Source: Streptomyces cinnabarinus (GTDB taxonomy: Bacteria; Actinomycetota; Actinomycetes; Streptomycetales; Streptomycetaceae). From it: a stretch of DNA of 64,000 nucleotides. This document shows, piece by piece, positions 49,206 through 57,447 of the stretch. The notes below the pieces were generated by a model. That model did not search any database and was not told the DNA's origin. It saw only the letters and a program-made list of their open reading frames with translations. The stretch lies in contig NZ_CP114413.1 of the NCBI RefSeq assembly GCF_027270315.1, positions 620,001 through 684,000 on the forward strand, read 5' to 3'. The translations under genes and the position numbers were made by a program. How positions within the stretch are numbered: position 1 is the first letter of the stretch; every line of letters starts with the position of its first letter.

Positions 49206-50125
49206 CCACCGCACGCCGGAGGTCGTACGGGGTCAAGGGGGCCCCGTACGCCTTCCTCCTCCCCGCAACGATCCTCTTCCTGCTCTTCTTCGCACTGCCC
49301 ATCGGCTACGCGGTCCATCTCAGCTTCCGCAAGGTGCAGGTCTCCGGGCTCGGCCTCGGCGCCGGCGCCCGCACGGAGGTCTGGGCCGGGTTCCAGAACT
49401 ACACCGACGCCCTCGGCGACAGCGAGCTGGTCGACGGCGCGCTGCGCGTCCTCGGCTACGGCTGCATCGTGGTGCCGGTGATGCTGGGCCTCGCCCTGCT
49501 GTTCGCGCTGATGCTCGACGCCGACAAGGTGCGCCTGGCCCCTTTCACCCGGCTGGCGATCTTCCTGCCGTACGCCATCCCCGGTGTGGTCGCGGCGCTG
49601 CTGTGGGGCTTCCTCTACCTGCCGGACGTCAGCCCCTTCTACTTCGTGCTCGACAGGCTGGGCCTGCCGCAGCCGGATCTGCTGGACGGCGGTCCGCTGT
49701 ATCTCGCCCTGTCGAACATCGCGGTCTGGGGCGGCACCGGCTTCAACATGATCGTCATCTACACCTCGCTCCAGTCCATCCCGGCCGAGGTGTACGAGGC
49801 GGCCAAGCTGGACGGCGCCACCCCGACACAGATCGCGCTGAAGATCAAGATCCCGATGGTGGCGCCCTCGCTGGTGCTGACCTTCTTCTTCTCGATCATC
49901 GCCACGCTCCAGGTGTTCACCGAGCCCACCACTCTCAAGCCGCTCACCAACTCCGTGTCCACGACCTGGAGTCCGCTGATGAAGGTGTACCAGGACGCCT
50001 TCGGCAAGGGTGACATCTACGCGGCCGCGGCCCAGGCCGTGATCATCGCCATCGCCACGCTGGTGCTCTCCTTCAGCTTCCTGCGCGCCGCGAACCGTCG
50101 TCAGAAGCAGGAGGCAGCACGATGA
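49202..50125 (+). CDS. ganP: ABC sugar transporter permease, MalF type
   Basis: A 307-residue inner-membrane permease with six helices. The cytoplasmic EAA loop EAAKLDGATPTQIALKIKIP is the docking site for the shared ATPase. The GTG start at 49202 overlaps the stop codon of the binding-protein gene, and its own stop overlaps the next permease by 4 bp, so synthesis of the importer is coupled. Confidence 0.92.
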   Translation: MTTARRRSYGVKGAPYAFLLPATILFLLFFALPIGYAVHLSFRKVQVSGLGLGAGARTEVWAGFQNYTDALGDSELVDGALRVLGYGCIVVPVMLGLALLFALMLDADKVRLAPFTRLAIFLPYAIPGVVAALLWGFLYLPDVSPFYFVLDRLGLPQPDLLDGGPLYLALSNIAVWGGTGFNMIVIYTSLQSIPAEVYEAAKLDGATPTQIALKIKIPMVAPSLVLTFFFSIIATLQVFTEPTTLKPLTNSVSTTWSPLMKVYQDAFGKGDIYAAAAQAVIIAIATLVLSFSFLRAANRRQKQEAAR

Positions 50126-51027
50126 GTTCTCTTGCCGTCCGCAAGGCCGAGCCGGCGGCGGGCACCACGCCCGGTACCGCCCAGGGGCCGCCGTGGCGCA
50201 GCCGGATCGCGCCGCTGCCCACGATCACACTGCTGATCGGCGCGATCTACTGTCTGCTCCCGGTCGCCTGGGTGGTGATCGCGGCCACCAAGTCCGGCAG
50301 CGAACTGTTCTCCACCTTCACCTTCCTGCCGGGCTCCGGTTTCACCGAGAACCTCAGCGATCTCAACGCCTACCGCGATGGCGTGTACTGGAAGTGGATG
50401 GGCAACTCCGCCCTCTACGCCGGTCTCGGCGCCCTGCTCTCCACGGTCGTCTCCGCGTTCAGCGGCTACGCCCTGGCGGTCTACCGCTTCCGCGGCCGGG
50501 AGGCGATCTTCAACGTGCTGCTGGCGGGCGTACTGATGCCGCCGGTCATCCTCGCCGTCCCGCAGTACCTGCTGCTGGCCGAGGCCGACCTCACCGACTC
50601 CTATCTGTCGGTGCTGATGCCGCTGATCCTCTCCCCCTACGGCGTGTATCTGGCGCGTATCTACGCGGCCGCCGCCGTACCCTCCGACGTGATCGAGGCA
50701 GGGCGGATGGACGGCGCCAGCGAGTGGCGGATCTTCACCCGGGTCGCGCTGCCGATGATGGTGCCCGGTCTGGTGACGGTGTTCCTCTTCCAGTTCGTGG
50801 CCGTGTGGAACAACTTCCTGCTGCCGTACATCATGCTCAGCGACGACGAGAAGTTCCCGATCACGGTCGGTCTGCACACGCTCCTGGAACAGGGCGCCAA
50901 CACCCCCGCGCTCTACACCCTGGTGATCACCGGCGCGCTGCTCGCGGTGGTCCCGCTCATCGCCCTCTTCCTGGTCATCCAGCGGTTCTGGAGCCTTGAT
51001 CTGCTGTCCGGGGCCGTAAAGTCATGA
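50122..51027 (+). CDS. ganQ: ABC sugar transporter permease, MalG type
   Basis: A 301-residue permease with six helices and the EAA loop EAGRMDGASEWRIFTRVALP. The N-terminal 30 residues are Ala/Pro-rich and cytoplasmic. It pairs with the preceding MalF-type protein to form the channel. Its stop overlaps the LacI regulator start by 4 bp. Confidence 0.92.
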   Translation: MSSLAVRKAEPAAGTTPGTAQGPPWRSRIAPLPTITLLIGAIYCLLPVAWVVIAATKSGSELFSTFTFLPGSGFTENLSDLNAYRDGVYWKWMGNSALYAGLGALLSTVVSAFSGYALAVYRFRGREAIFNVLLAGVLMPPVILAVPQYLLLAEADLTDSYLSVLMPLILSPYGVYLARIYAAAAVPSDVIEAGRMDGASEWRIFTRVALPMMVPGLVTVFLFQFVAVWNNFLLPYIMLSDDEKFPITVGLHTLLEQGANTPALYTLVITGALLAVVPLIALFLVIQRFWSLDLLSGAVKS

Positions 51028-52055
51028 CCATGAGCAACACGGGGGGCCGCCGCAGACCGCCGACGATCCACGACGTGGCGCGTGAGGCCGGAGTCTCACG
51101 CGGCACCGTCTCGCGGGTCCTCAACGGCGGCCACTACGTCAGCCCCGCAGCCGCGGAGGCGGTCAACGCCGCGATCCGCAAGACGGGTTACGTCGTGAAC
51201 CGGCACGCCCGTTCACTGATCACCGGCCGCTCGGACTCGGTCGGCTTCCTGCTGACCGAGCCCCAGGAGCGGTTCTTCGAGGACCCCAACTTCAATGTCC
51301 TGCTGCGTGGTTGCACCCAGGCACTGGCCGCGCACGACATCCCGCTGCTGCTGATGCTGGCCGGCACCGAGGACGAACGGCGGCGCATAACGCGCTACAT
51401 CACCGCCGGCCATGTCGACGGGGTGCTGCTGGTCTCCAGCCACTCCGGCGACCCGGTCGCCCAGGAGCTGCGGGACGCCGGGGTGCCGCTGGTGGCCTGC
51501 GGAAAGCCGATCGGGCTCGGTTCCAAGGTCAGCTATGTGGCGGCGGACGACCGGGACGGCGCCCGGGACATGGTGCGCCATCTGCTCTCGCTCGGCCGGC
51601 GCCGGATCGGCGTGGTGACCGGTCCGCTGGACACCCCCGGCGGTGTCGAGCGCCTCGCCGGTTACCAGGAGATCCTCGCCGAGGCGGGCGTCGAGCTCGA
51701 CGAGCGGCTGATCGTGTCCGGCGACTACACCCGGGCCAGCGGTGAGGCGGGCGCCGAGCGGCTGCTGGCGCAGGCGCCGGACGTGGACGCGGTGTTCGTC
51801 GCCTCCGACCTGATGGCCCAGGGGGTGCTGACGGCGCTGGAGCGGGCCGGGCGCCGGGTGCCGCAGGATGTCGCGGTGGGCGGCTTCGACGACTCCCCCG
51901 CGGCCCTCGCCGCCCGTCCCGAGCTGACCACCATCCGCCAGCCCTGGGACCGGATCAGCGCCGAGATGGTCCGGGTGCTGCTGGCCCAGATCGGCGGCGA
52001 GGACCCGGCCGCGGTGATCCTGCCCACGGAGCTGGTCAAGCGCGAGTCGACCTGA
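51024..52055 (+). CDS. ganR: LacI-family transcriptional regulator of the galactan locus
   Basis: A 343-residue repressor with the LacI helix-turn-helix (TIHDVAREAGVSRGTVSRVL) and a periplasmic-binding-protein-like sensor domain (DSVGFLLTEPQERFFEDPNF ... VGGFDDSPAALAARPELTTI). The QPWDRI stretch near the end is typical. Its location at the end of the importer operon, and the LacI-type palindrome in that operon's promoter, make it the probable local regulator, responding to galactose or galactobiose. ATG codons at 51024 and 51030 are both possible starts. The name follows the Bacillus gan locus and is by synteny. Confidence 0.9.
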   Translation: MTMSNTGGRRRPPTIHDVAREAGVSRGTVSRVLNGGHYVSPAAAEAVNAAIRKTGYVVNRHARSLITGRSDSVGFLLTEPQERFFEDPNFNVLLRGCTQALAAHDIPLLLMLAGTEDERRRITRYITAGHVDGVLLVSSHSGDPVAQELRDAGVPLVACGKPIGLGSKVSYVAADDRDGARDMVRHLLSLGRRRIGVVTGPLDTPGGVERLAGYQEILAEAGVELDERLIVSGDYTRASGEAGAERLLAQAPDVDAVFVASDLMAQGVLTALERAGRRVPQDVAVGGFDDSPAALAARPELTTIRQPWDRISAEMVRVLLAQIGGEDPAAVILPTELVKREST

Positions 52056-52070
52056 CCCGGCGGTCGCCGT

Positions 52071-52089
52071 CGCCCCGCACTCCGGGGCG
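52071..52089 (+). terminator. Possible terminator after the galactan regulator gene
   Basis: CGCCCC (52071-52076) and GGGGCG (52084-52089) pair around a 7-nt loop, 16 bp after the LacI stop. The stem is short, so this is tentative. Confidence 0.4.
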
Positions 52090-52206
52090 GCGGAGCGCCC
52101 GGCTGGAGCAAGCGGTCAGTTTTCGAGAAGCCGCGAGGGTGTCCCCCGTCCTAGCGTGAAAGCACCGACGACAGCCGTCGGAGCCGATCCTCTCGAGGAG
52201 TACCTC

Positions 52207-52557
52207 ATGACCGCCGGTGTGCAGACGATCATCTACCCCGTCAAGGACCTCGACCGGGCGAAGGCCGTGTTCGGCGCCCTGCTGGGCGTGGAGCCGTACG
52301 CGGACGAGCCGTACTACGTGGGCTACAAGGACGCCGGGCAGGATGTCGGCCTGGACCCCAACGGCCACGCGAAGGGCATGACAGGGCCGGTTCCCTACTG
52401 GCACGTCGACGACATCCGGTCGACCCTCGCGGCCCTGCTGGAGGCCGGGGCGGAGTCACTTCAGGACGTGCAGGACGTCGGCGGCGGCCGGCTGATCGCC
52501 TCCGTGAAGGGCGCGGACGGGAACCTGATCGGGCTGGTCCAGGACACGTCCGAGTAG
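52207..52557 (+). CDS. VOC-family (glyoxalase/bleomycin-resistance-like) protein
   Basis: A 116-residue single-unit VOC protein: GVQTIIYPVKDLDRAKAVFG then ALLGVEPYADEPYYVGYKD, and VPYWHVDDIRSTLAALLEAG near the middle; DGNLIGLVQD at the end is the second metal-ligand strand in the family. It has one beta-alpha-beta-beta-beta repeat pair and must dimerise. The activity is unknown. The ATG at 52207 has GAGGAG about 5 nt upstream. The short gap after it carries the operator of the MarR gene. Confidence 0.83.
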   Translation: MTAGVQTIIYPVKDLDRAKAVFGALLGVEPYADEPYYVGYKDAGQDVGLDPNGHAKGMTGPVPYWHVDDIRSTLAALLEAGAESLQDVQDVGGGRLIASVKGADGNLIGLVQDTSE

Positions 52558-52571
52558 GCGGCCCATGCCCC

Positions 52572-52598
52572 TTGCATATGCAATATTTGCACGGGCAA
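52572..52598. promoter_or_regulatory. TTGC...GCAA operator region of the MarR gene
   Basis: TTGCATATGCAA (52572-52583) is a perfect 12-bp palindrome and is followed by a second inverted pair, TTGC (52587-52590) and GCAA (52595-52598). Both are AT-rich and lie 32-58 bp before the MarR-family start, the usual place of a MarR operator. Confidence 0.68.
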
Positions 52599-52629
52599 TA
52601 ATTGGCCGGATCGGTGCTACCGTGCTCGT

Positions 52630-53019
52630 ATGGCAGCGAAAACGGCCAGTGCGGGGCTTGCGGAACGGTGGCGGGACATCCTCTCGGTGCACGCCCGCAC
52701 GATGAGCGAGATCGACCGCGCACTGCATCCGCACGGACTGGGCGCGAGCGACTTCGAAGTGCTCGACATCCTGGCCACCGCCCCGCCCGAGGAGCACGGG
52801 CACTGCCGGGTGCAGAACCTCGTCGGCAGGGTGCATCTGAGCCAGAGCGCCCTGTCCCGCCTCATCGGCCGGCTGGAGAAGGAGGGCCTGGTGCAGCGCT
52901 CGGTCTGCCTGGAGGACCGGCGCGGCGTCTGGGTCGCCCTCACCGACAAGGGCCGGGAGCGGCACGCCAAAGCGCTGCCGCTCCAGCGGAACGTGCTGGC
53001 CCGGATGCTGCACGACTGA
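52630..53019 (+). CDS. MarR-family transcriptional regulator
   Basis: A 129-residue winged-helix protein: LGASDFEVLDILATAPPEEH, then VQNLVGRVHLSQSALSRLIG (recognition helix) and the wing VQRSVCLEDRRGVWVALTDK. It is on the short side for MarR and lacks a long C-terminal helix. The paired TTGC/GCAA repeats immediately upstream are likely its binding sites. The VOC gene upstream may be under the same control, since the operator region lies between them. Confidence 0.86.
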   Translation: MAAKTASAGLAERWRDILSVHARTMSEIDRALHPHGLGASDFEVLDILATAPPEEHGHCRVQNLVGRVHLSQSALSRLIGRLEKEGLVQRSVCLEDRRGVWVALTDKGRERHAKALPLQRNVLARMLHD

Positions 53020-53066
53020 ACATTCGGACAGTAGGCCGTTCGAAATCCCGGCCCCTGGGCATCATC

Positions 53067-54056
53067 ATGCCCGTGGATGACGACGTCAGCGCCGAGTTCA
53101 TCACCTACACGACGCGCTCAGTGGAGGAGAGCCACGACGCGATAGCGGCTCACTACTACGATCTGCGCCTCGAAGTGACGGGCACCGCGGCGGAGTTCTG
53201 CACCAGCCTCAACGTCGTCGACCTCGACACGCTGGTCGTGGGCGACGTCAGCTTCGGCACCGGGATGCGGATGGGCTTCGGCGAACCGGGCGTCTATCAC
53301 GTGGCCGTGCCGCTGCACGGCGCGTTCGCCATCCAACAGGGCCGCGACGACGCCCGGTTCGCCACCACGCGGCAGGCCGTCTTCTTCGATCCCGGCTACG
53401 ACATCCTCATCGACGACTGGTCGCCCGACTGTCACTGCCTGACCGTGAAGATCGACAAAGAGGCCGTGCTGCACGGACTCGAGTCCCTGCTGGGCAGGCC
53501 GGTGCGCCGCCCGCCGCGCTTCGAGCCGTTCATCGACGTCACCCGGGGCCCCGGCCGCAGCTGGGCCGGGCTCGTCCAGTGGTTCCTGCTGGACAACGAG
53601 ATCACCCAGGGACTGCTGCGCCGCCCCCTGATCCGCGGCCGCCTGGAACAGACCCTGCTCGAAGGGCTGTTGCTCGCCTCGGACCACTCCTACCGGGCCG
53701 AGCTGGAGGGCCCGCACCCACCGATGCGGCCCGCCGCGGTGAAACGGGTCATGGACGCCGTACAGGAACTGCCCGCCGAGCCGTACGACGCGGCGCGGCT
53801 CGCGGCGATCGCCCAGGTCAGTGTGCGCACCCTGCAGGAGGCGTTCCGCAAGCATGTCGGGATGCCGCCGATGGCGTACGTCAGCGAGGTGCGTCTGGAG
53901 CGGGTGCACGGGCAGCTCAGGGCGGCCGCCCCCGGATCGACGACCGTGGCGGAGGTGGCCTACCAGTGGGGCTTCGCCCACCTCGGCCGGTTCGCGCGGC
54001 GCTACCGGGAGCGGTACGGGGAGACCCCCTCGCAGACGCTGCGCACCTTCCGCTGA
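53067..54056 (+). CDS. AraC-family transcriptional regulator
   Basis: A 329-residue regulator. The N-terminal half is an AraC_binding_2 type cupin-like domain (SFGTGMRMGFGEPGVYHVAV then RQAVFFDPGYDILIDDW). The C-terminal half is the double helix-turn-helix of AraC (ARLAAIAQVSVRTLQEAFRK and VAEVAYQWGFAHLGRFARRY, ending RERYGETPSQTLR). It follows the MarR gene by 47 bp and may be in the same transcript. The effector is unknown. The ATG at 53067 is chosen as the first that gives a complete N-terminal domain. Confidence 0.88.
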   Translation: MPVDDDVSAEFITYTTRSVEESHDAIAAHYYDLRLEVTGTAAEFCTSLNVVDLDTLVVGDVSFGTGMRMGFGEPGVYHVAVPLHGAFAIQQGRDDARFATTRQAVFFDPGYDILIDDWSPDCHCLTVKIDKEAVLHGLESLLGRPVRRPPRFEPFIDVTRGPGRSWAGLVQWFLLDNEITQGLLRRPLIRGRLEQTLLEGLLLASDHSYRAELEGPHPPMRPAAVKRVMDAVQELPAEPYDAARLAAIAQVSVRTLQEAFRKHVGMPPMAYVSEVRLERVHGQLRAAAPGSTTVAEVAYQWGFAHLGRFARRYRERYGETPSQTLRTFR

Positions 54057-54070
54057 GCCCGGCCGCCCGG

Positions 54071-54090
54071 GTCCGCCGCGTTTTGCGGAC
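54071..54090 (+). terminator. Short hairpin after the AraC-family gene
   Basis: GTCCGC (54071-54076) and GCGGAC (54085-54090) form a 6-bp stem with an 8-nt loop containing TTTT, 14 bp after the AraC stop. Confidence 0.45.
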
Positions 54091-54242
54091 AGGGGCCGCG
54101 CAAGAGGGAGCGACGGGACCGCGGGACGGATCTATCGTCGGGGGACGGCGATGGTAGCCGCGCGGACCGAGCGGAGTCGGTGCCATTCGGCCCTGCGCGA
54201 AGCATCGCCCGGAGGGCCCGGCCGCTCCCCCTCCAAGCCCTT

Positions 54243-54267
54243 GGTGGCCGGGCCCGGCCCGGCCACC
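54243..54267 (-). terminator. Near-perfect palindromic terminator after the SseB-like gene
   Basis: GGTGGCCGGGCC (54243-54254) and GGCCCGGCCACC (54256-54267) are perfect 12-bp arms with a single central base; the RNA would form a stem of 10-11 pairs. It lies 3 bp from the SseB-like stop and may also act on transcripts from the AraC side. Confidence 0.65.
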
Positions 54268-54270
54268 CCC

Positions 54271-54672
54271 TCAGGGCCGGGCCAGCAGCGTGCGCACGCC
54301 CTCGGAGGTGAGCGTGAGCGGATGCGCGGAGCCCGCGTCGATGGTCAGGGACAGATCGTCGGCGGGCCACTGCGCGGCGAGCGCGCCCAGCGGCACCAAC
54401 CGGTAGCGGCCCACGAAGGGCAGCAGCTCGGCCATCGCGGGCTCCGAGGTGAACACGGGCACCATGGGCTCACCGCCCGGCTGCTCCAGCACGGGCAGCG
54501 CGACGGTGCCCGGGTCGGTCGCTTCCTCCTCGCCGGCGTCGTCCGGCACCGGCACCAGCACCTCGCTGCCGGCGAGGGTGTTCAGCGCCATGGTGTCCTC
54601 ATGGTTGTCGACGAGCGCGTCCAGTGCCTGTCGGGCCGGTGTGTCGGTCTGGCGGTTCTCGGGTGTCTCCAT
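54271..54672 (-). CDS. SseB-like N-terminal domain protein
   Basis: A 133-residue protein. After a charged N-terminus the SseB N-terminal domain is visible: LAGSEVLVPVPDDAG, VALPVLEQPGGEPMVPVFTS then EPAMAELLPFVGRYRLVPLG and LTIDAGSAHPLTLTSEGV. SseB proteins relate to serine-enhanced or secretion functions in proteobacteria, but in actinobacteria their role is not known. The ATG at 54672 is chosen because GGGGA lies upstream; an ATG at 54738 in frame would add 22 unusual residues. Confidence 0.75.
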   Translation of the reverse strand: METPENRQTDTPARQALDALVDNHEDTMALNTLAGSEVLVPVPDDAGEEEATDPGTVALPVLEQPGGEPMVPVFTSEPAMAELLPFVGRYRLVPLGALAAQWPADDLSLTIDAGSAHPLTLTSEGVRTLLARP

Positions 54673-54839
54673 CACAGATCCCCTGGTAGCGGCGGCAGTC
54701 CTGCGGGCCGCGTACCCGATCCGGAGCGGGGCATTCATCGACGAATCCCGGGGAACCGCTTTTCGTGATGTACCGCAACCATTGAGGCAGGACGGTTGTC
54801 TCCCCTGATATCAGAACCACTCACCCTTCGGGGGACGCA

Positions 54840-55406
54840 ATGCGAAGAATCAGAACAACAGGGGTGGCCCTCGCCGCCGTCGCCGCCCTGGCGCTGCCGG
54901 CCCTGCCCGCCGCCACCGCCTCGGCCGCCACGGCGTGCCCGACCGGCTGGGGCAGCCTGGCCGAGGTCCGGTCCACCGCCACGACGACACCGCTCAAGAA
55001 CATCAGGACCGGCCGGAACGCCTGCTACGACCGTATGGTCGTCGATCTGCCGGGCGCGGGCCGCGCCGGGCTCGGCTACTCGGTCCGGTACGTGGCCAAG
55101 CTGTACCAGGACGGCTCCGGCCGTCCGATTCCCGTCGCCGGCGGTGCCGTCCTGGAGGTCCGGGTCGCGGCGCCCGCCTACGACCACGAGACCGGTGCAC
55201 CCACCTATCCGGGTCGGGTGGGCAGGCCCCTACCGGGGGTCGACCTGACCGGTTACCGCACCTTCCGGGACACCCGGTTCGGCGGCAGCTTCGAAGGGGA
55301 GACGCTCGTCGGGCTCGGGGTCCGCGCGCGGCTGCCGTTCCGGGTGCTGGTGCTCACCGACCGGATCGTCGTGGACGTCGCCCACAACTGGACCGGCGCC
55401 CGCTGA
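54840..55406 (+). CDS. Secreted AMIN-like domain protein
   Basis: A 188-residue exported protein with signal peptide (residues 1-29, ATASAATAC region) and a beta-rich domain: WGSLAEVRSTATTTPLKNIR, CYDRMVVDLPGAGRAGLGYS, VRYVAKLYQDGSGRPIPVAG and LPFRVLVLTDRIVVDVAHNW. These strands match the AMIN-like domain seen in small actinobacterial exported proteins; AMIN domains bind peptidoglycan-linked targets in other bacteria, but this is only an analogy. Two cysteines may form a disulfide. It is divergent from the SseB-like gene. Confidence 0.76.
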   Translation: MRRIRTTGVALAAVAALALPALPAATASAATACPTGWGSLAEVRSTATTTPLKNIRTGRNACYDRMVVDLPGAGRAGLGYSVRYVAKLYQDGSGRPIPVAGGAVLEVRVAAPAYDHETGAPTYPGRVGRPLPGVDLTGYRTFRDTRFGGSFEGETLVGLGVRARLPFRVLVLTDRIVVDVAHNWTGAR

Positions 55407-55419
55407 GCGGCCCGGCCCC

Positions 55420-55893
55420 TCAGCGGGGGCCCTGACCGCTCTCCACGAGCCCGGCCAGCCGGGCCAGGGCCATACGCGTGCCCGTCTCGTTGTCCGCGGC
55501 GGGCACCGCGTCCGGAAGTCCCTCGTGCACCACGAGGACGTCCGTGCCACCGCCGTCCGCGTCGCTGAGGGTGGTGGTCATCGTCATCGTGCCGCGCAGC
55601 GCCGGGTCCGGGGTCTCGAACTCCAGCACCTCCACCACCCGCTCGTCGGGCACCAGCTCGGTGAAGTGCCCGTGGTAGGTGTCGGTGTTCGCCTCCGTCT
55701 TCCCGGCGCCGGTCGGCACCTCATAGCTGAGCGAGACCCGGAAGGCACCGCCCGCCCGGGCCTCGAAGACATGCACCCGCGCCGACATCCCGTCGGGCAC
55801 CCGCCACCGCTCGACCGCGTCCGCGTCCAGCAGTGCCCGGTACACCTCCGCGCGCCGCGCGTTCACCCGCCAGGAGACCCGTGTGGTGTGCAT
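55420..55893 (-). CDS. SRPBCC (AHSA1-like) family protein
   Basis: A 157-residue START/Bet v1-like helix-grip protein: VSWRVNARRAEVYRALLDAD, AGGAFRVSLSYE, HFTELVPDERVVEVLEFETP and MTMTTTLSDADGGGTDVLVV. AHSA1-like proteins bind hydrophobic ligands; the bound compound is unknown. It begins 35 bp after the PhyH gene and could be the last gene of the leftward natural-product operon, or an unrelated neighbour. Confidence 0.83.
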   Translation of the reverse strand: MHTTRVSWRVNARRAEVYRALLDADAVERWRVPDGMSARVHVFEARAGGAFRVSLSYEVPTGAGKTEANTDTYHGHFTELVPDERVVEVLEFETPDPALRGTMTMTTTLSDADGGGTDVLVVHEGLPDAVPAADNETGTRMALARLAGLVESGQGPR

Positions 55894-55928
55894 GCCCCGA
55901 ACCTAGCGCGCCACCGGCCGGTGCGCGG

Positions 55929-56714
55929 TCAGGCGAGCGCGTTCGCCAGCCGTCGCACCGGGGTGGTGTCGGGGTCGACCAGGAAGGCGGGGCGGGTCAG
56001 CCGGGTCGGGATGTTACTTACGGAGTTGTAGGTGAGCAGGAGGACGGCCCTGCGGTCCGCGGAGATGTTGTCGGTGGAGGAGTGGACGATCGAGGGGTGG
56101 AAGGCGGCGACCGTGCCCGCCGGGCCCAGCAGGGAACGCGGCGGGAACTTCGCGGTCAGGCCGGGGATCTCGTCCTCCGGGATCGTGTACGTGAGCCTGG
56201 CCGAGACATGGTCGTGCCAGCCCCGTCCGCTGGCGGCCTCGCCCGTCGCCACCAGGCCGAGCGTGTGCGAGCCGTCGAGCACGGTGAGCGGCCCGTTGGA
56301 CTCGTGCACATCGTCGAGGTGCAGGGCGATGTTCACCGCGTCGGGCTCGGGCATGCCGTCCTCGTGGGCCCAGAAGGCGTAGTCCTGGTGCCAGGGCCAC
56401 TTCCGGCCCTGGCGTGGGGACTTGATGTTGACCTTGAACTGGTAGAGGTAGACCGGCCCGCCGATCAGCGCCTCGGCCAGGTCCAGCAGCACCGGGTGGC
56501 GGACCAGTTCGGCGCACACCTCGTCGTAGCGGTGGCACCCGTGCAGGGCGCGGACCGTGCGGGTGCCCTCCTCGTACACCACCTCGGGGCGTTCCGTCGC
56601 GGCGATGGCCCTGACGCTCGACCGCACCTTGGCGAGCGCGTCCGGGCCGAGCTCCCGTGGTGCCCGGCACCAGCCCTGGTCGGCGTAGGCGATGCGCTGT
56701 TCCTCGCTGCTCAT
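55929..56714 (-). CDS. PhyH-type Fe(II)/2-oxoglutarate dioxygenase
   Basis: A 261-residue enzyme of the phytanoyl-CoA dioxygenase family. The iron ligands are visible as H109-x-D111 in WPWHQDYAFW and the distal H211 in SIVHSSTDN; a following Arg (near 221) would bind 2-oxoglutarate. GPVYLYQFKVNIKSPRQG and LDGSHTLGL are further family features. In secondary metabolism such enzymes hydroxylate, halogenate-like or desaturate tethered or free substrates. The gene is 13 bp after the phosphatase gene in the leftward operon and is probably a tailoring step. The ATG at 56714 is chosen over a GTG at 56771, which would lie inside the phosphatase gene. Confidence 0.88.
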   Translation of the reverse strand: MSSEEQRIAYADQGWCRAPRELGPDALAKVRSSVRAIAATERPEVVYEEGTRTVRALHGCHRYDEVCAELVRHPVLLDLAEALIGGPVYLYQFKVNIKSPRQGRKWPWHQDYAFWAHEDGMPEPDAVNIALHLDDVHESNGPLTVLDGSHTLGLVATGEAASGRGWHDHVSARLTYTIPEDEIPGLTAKFPPRSLLGPAGTVAAFHPSIVHSSTDNISADRRAVLLLTYNSVSNIPTRLTRPAFLVDPDTTPVRRLANALA

Positions 56715-56727
56715 CGGCGCCTCGCTC

Positions 56728-57396
56728 TCAGACCACGTCGGACGGGGCCGCGGCCAGATGGGTCGCGTCACCGATGGACCGGACGACCATCCGCTCGTCC
56801 TTGACGGCGAGGACGGAGACGCTGGTCAACGGGAGGATCATGTCCAGCTGGCCCCAGCCGAGGTTCATCAGGCTGCCCATCAGGATGACCAGGGCGGAGT
56901 CATGGCCGACCACCGCCACCCGGGTCGTCCCCTCGGGCGCGGCCGGGGTGGCGGCGACGGCCGCCGTGACCGCGGTCCGCATGCGCTCGGCGACCTCCTT
57001 CTCCGGCTCGGGGAAGGGGTACACGCCGGGCGGCTTCAGCTCGCTGGGCCGTCCGTCGTCCCAGTTGGTGCGCACCTCCCGCAGCCGTGCGTCGGTCCGG
57101 ACGCGCAGTCCGTGCTCGGCGGCGACGGCCGACGCCGTCTGCTGGGCGCGGTTCGCTCCGCTGGCCCACACCCCGTGCAGCGGGACCCCGGCCAGCCGGG
57201 CCGCCAGCAGTCGTGCCTGTGCTCTGCCCTTCTCGGACAGGGCGGGGTCGCGCGGGTCTCCGTCGTAGTCCTCAAGGCCGGTGTAGGAGTCGGCGTGCCG
57301 GATCAGCCAGACCTCGCTGACTCCGGGGACCCCCACCAGATAGCGCTCGTACACCGAGCGCATGACCTCGAGAAAGCTCTCGCGTCCGTCACTCAC
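56728..57396 (-). CDS. Histidine phosphatase superfamily protein
   Basis: A 222-residue phosphoglycerate-mutase-like phosphatase. The phosphorylated histidine is in WLIRHADSYTG (R33-H34), the second Arg in AQARLLAARLAG / WASGANRAQQTA, and the distal His in VAVVGHDSAL. It may be a phosphatase acting on a pathway intermediate; the presence of this gene in the cluster hints at a phosphorylated precursor. Two adjacent GTG codons (57399 and 57396) can start it; GGAG is 6 nt before the second. Confidence 0.83.
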   Translation of the reverse strand: MSDGRESFLEVMRSVYERYLVGVPGVSEVWLIRHADSYTGLEDYDGDPRDPALSEKGRAQARLLAARLAGVPLHGVWASGANRAQQTASAVAAEHGLRVRTDARLREVRTNWDDGRPSELKPPGVYPFPEPEKEVAERMRTAVTAAVAATPAAPEGTTRVAVVGHDSALVILMGSLMNLGWGQLDMILPLTSVSVLAVKDERMVVRSIGDATHLAAAPSDVV

Positions 57397-57447
57397 CACG
57401 TTCTCCGTATCCGTGCTTCAGCGGTTCACCGGGGGCCCACCGGCGGG

